Positions 62,401 to 64,000 of a stretch of 64,000 bases of DNA are shown here, piece after piece. The translations under genes and the position numbers were made by a program. Each line of letters opens with the position of its first letter. Position 1 is the stretch's first letter. The notes under the pieces are model-generated. The model saw nothing but the letters and a program-made list of their open reading frames with translations. It was not told the origin of the DNA and searched no databases. The stretch comes from Polytrichum commune (taxonomy: Eukaryota > Streptophyta > Polytrichopsida > Polytrichales > Polytrichaceae), in assembly GCA_950295325.1 (NCBI GenBank), contig OX485805.1, positions 28,569,501-28,633,500 of the forward strand, written 5' to 3'.

Positions 62401-64000
62401 AAATATAGTAGAGCACTTTTTGGGATTTATGCTATATTCCTTACTTGCAAAATCATGTCTTCCCAGACATTTTGCGTCCATGAGTCATTGTCAATGTCCC
62501 TGATGTAGGCTCTCATTTTAGGTATCTGCAGCTCGTGACCAACGCTAATAAGAGTATAAAACCCTTATTGAGTTGCATTAGAATCATTCAGTCATTCCAG
62601 TGTCTATACCAGCAGGATATCTTCATACCAAGGTGATGACCTGTAGACTAATACGGGACCAGCTACTCAAACTTGTGGAATTTGACATCATTTGCAGATA
62701 GAACACACGTACCTTCTCTTCCCAAAGAAGCACAACGGCGGTTGGAAATATTGGTCCCAAATAATTGAGAATCTACATGCACAGCCACACCTTTTCAGTA
62801 TTGGAGTACGTCATCTGCTCATTCGGGTACAGAGTTCTGCAACATAACTTAACAATCTAGGATTATTGAATTGGATCTCTTACAGTTAGTATTTGTGACA
62901 CAAGTTGCTCTTCAGCCCTGGGATTTTGAAGAAGTACAAGCAGGCGGGCAAGCAGCTCCTGTGTATATGATATTTGTCTTAGAATCTGTTGTAATTGACG
63001 TAGCACTCCTGTTGAAACCTGATACTACTGATACATTGTTGCAATGCCTGTCCGGTGCCTTCTTTTGATATAAGTAGAGAGAATATGCATGAGAAGTTAG
63101 GAGGAGGATATTCTAATGTCCTCCTATTGTCGAGGGAGCAGTCAAGATGCACCTCTGGCTGTGGAATGGACGGATATGTGATATAATCAACCGAAACAAT
63201 TTCATCTCGTGCAAGTATTCGTTTCAATATCTCTGCTATACACTTACAGACCTGCATAGGCTTGATAAAGTCAGATTTGACTTCCAAATGATGACCTTTG
63301 GCTATTTGAGCCCATCAGCAAAGACACAAGAATGGCTTGGAAGGACAGCCTAAAATGTTTTATGCTATAAACAGGAACTGACGTCACAAGTTACAGAAAA
63401 TTATGATCCCTGAAACATCAAGATCAGAAGGCTAGAAGTTTGGAGTACTACTCTCACCACCGCAAATGCTCCTGTATATTGCAATGGCATGAGCATCTTC
63501 AGAAGAAATGGCCAGAGTAAAACCTGGAGTGGAAACAAATTGTTGCATCTGTGAGTAAGTTACAAAGAACACCATATGATCAAATGCAATACAATAGAAT
63601 GACTTCTGTGCTGCTTATGTTACATGATTTTATAGTCTCATTGCTCACTTGTAAGCTCCATAAGCAACAAACCTCTAAGGATCTGGTAGTTGAAAATAAC
63701 TATAGCTACCTCTGCACCAGCCACAGTGGCAGCTAGTAAACGTAATCCATTCTTAGAAACATCACGCAATACCGATGGAGACACACAAAGCCGCGTTTCC
63801 TGGAGGAACACAAGGCATAAACATAAAATTGCTTGAATAAAAATTGAACAATTATTGTAACAAAGGTGTAATGGGATCAAAGCAAATAAGGAGTGACAGC
63901 TGTTTTGGCCAGGGTACATCATCAGAGCAAGAACGTAAATGCATCATGCATAGTGATTCTTGTCATATATAGCAATTTACATCAGGAAACAGAGCAGATG
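50422..64000 (-). CDS. SGR6: SHOOT GRAVITROPISM 6 / MROH1-like HEAT-repeat protein, 5' part beyond right edge
   Basis: Homologue of the large HEAT-repeat protein called SGR6 in Arabidopsis (vacuolar-membrane associated, needed for shoot gravitropism) and MROH1 in animals. Diagnostic segments in order: EIPKM-type IPKMRAYIRD, CMGTILQKVDDKNYVQRM, LGLAMAMGL, PLRAIEARIDTLV, GITFPLKRRDIMLDYVISLM, LGERVMVYIPRCADT, GWPVHGTIL, LLFLEHVVGILEQE, RAAAAAALCQLV, PMILDLSVQLRSLQ, FESPWPLIQANAAFF. At least 35 exons are joinable. Oddities: a 1-nt frame break in exon 57771-57949, a GA donor after 59831, and a GC donor after 51023. The last exon is unresolved: reading past 50443 gives VPNYTP and a stop at 50422-50424, although CAG|GTACCT looks like a donor and the family continues for some 50 residues. 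The gene may therefore be damaged, or the assembly has errors. Identification by recall of the family. Confidence 0.88.
50443..64000 (-). other. SGR6: Exon map of the SGR6-like gene
   Basis: Exons in transcript order: 63981->64000, 63710-63799, 63458-63548, 63153-63280 (or from 63251), 62884-63018, 62713-62772, 62445-62525, 61815-61936, 61460-61589, 61187-61269, 60838-60973, 60130-60208, 59831-59967, 59593-59673, 59300-59397, 58705-58934, 58162-58271, 57771-57949, 57561-57632, 57089-57219, 56920-56986, 56601-56726, 56001-56176, 55672-55791, 55469-55529, 55148-55246, 54828-54928, 54225-54330, 53677-53790, 53427-53501, 52500-52598, 51920-51991, 51438-51523, 51023-51116, 50443-50550. All junctions keep frame except inside 57771-57949 (179 nt where 180 are expected). 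The junction 63458/63280 is weak. Confidence 0.75.
52660..53410. repeat. Diverged tandem duplication (about 340 bp units) inside an SGR6 intron
   Basis: Blocks such as CATACCTAGG...CCTAGTATC (52845 and 53192) and TATTGGTACTATGCA/TATTGATACCATGCA (53040 and 53376) recur at an offset of about 336-347 bp. The whole stretch is rich in ATACC/GGTAT. It fills most of intron 52599-53426 and looks like an old non-coding repeat. Confidence 0.5.

Overview
The window is nuclear DNA of a land plant. It holds five multi-exon, protein-coding loci with GT-AG introns, AT-rich introns and intergenic spacers, and many small inverted-repeat elements. The recognisable proteins are plant-type orthologues (UTP10/HEATR1, NAP1-related protein, SDE2, SGR6/MROH1). 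Introns of a few hundred bases and the sequence divergence would fit a bryophyte or lycophyte, but that placement is a low-confidence guess. Nothing bacterial, viral or CRISPR-like was seen.

Layout. 1-2144 (-): 5' part of an unrecognised gene running off the left edge, whose promoter and first exon are tandemly duplicated (about 1984-3004). 5047-24074 (+): a complete UTP10/HEATR1 gene; I could join 39 exons in frame to a 2161-residue protein. 24075-37285: a 13 kb spacer with no convincing gene, carrying PIF/Harbinger-like MITEs, a pogo-like element, a long foldback, an about 71-bp tandem repeat and simple repeats. 37286-40749 (+): a complete NAP1-related/SET histone chaperone (10 exons, 259 aa). 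43383-45837 (-): a complete SDE2 gene (3 exons, 420 aa) with ubiquitin-like fold, GG-KGG processing site and C-terminal SAP domain, convergent with the chaperone gene. 46130-50174: spacer with further MITEs. 50422->64000 (-): SGR6/MROH1-type HEAT-repeat gene, at least 35 exons, open at the right edge, with three splice or frame anomalies.

The genes are not an operon or pathway cluster. They are housekeeping or regulatory genes of separate processes: ribosome biogenesis, nucleosome assembly, splicing/genome stability, and vacuolar or membrane trafficking. No new multi-gene system is evident. The points most worth checking are the unrecognised left-edge gene with its duplicated first exon, the apparent 1-nt frameshift and GA donor in the SGR6-like gene, and the inverted-repeat elements, one of which lies just upstream of SDE2.
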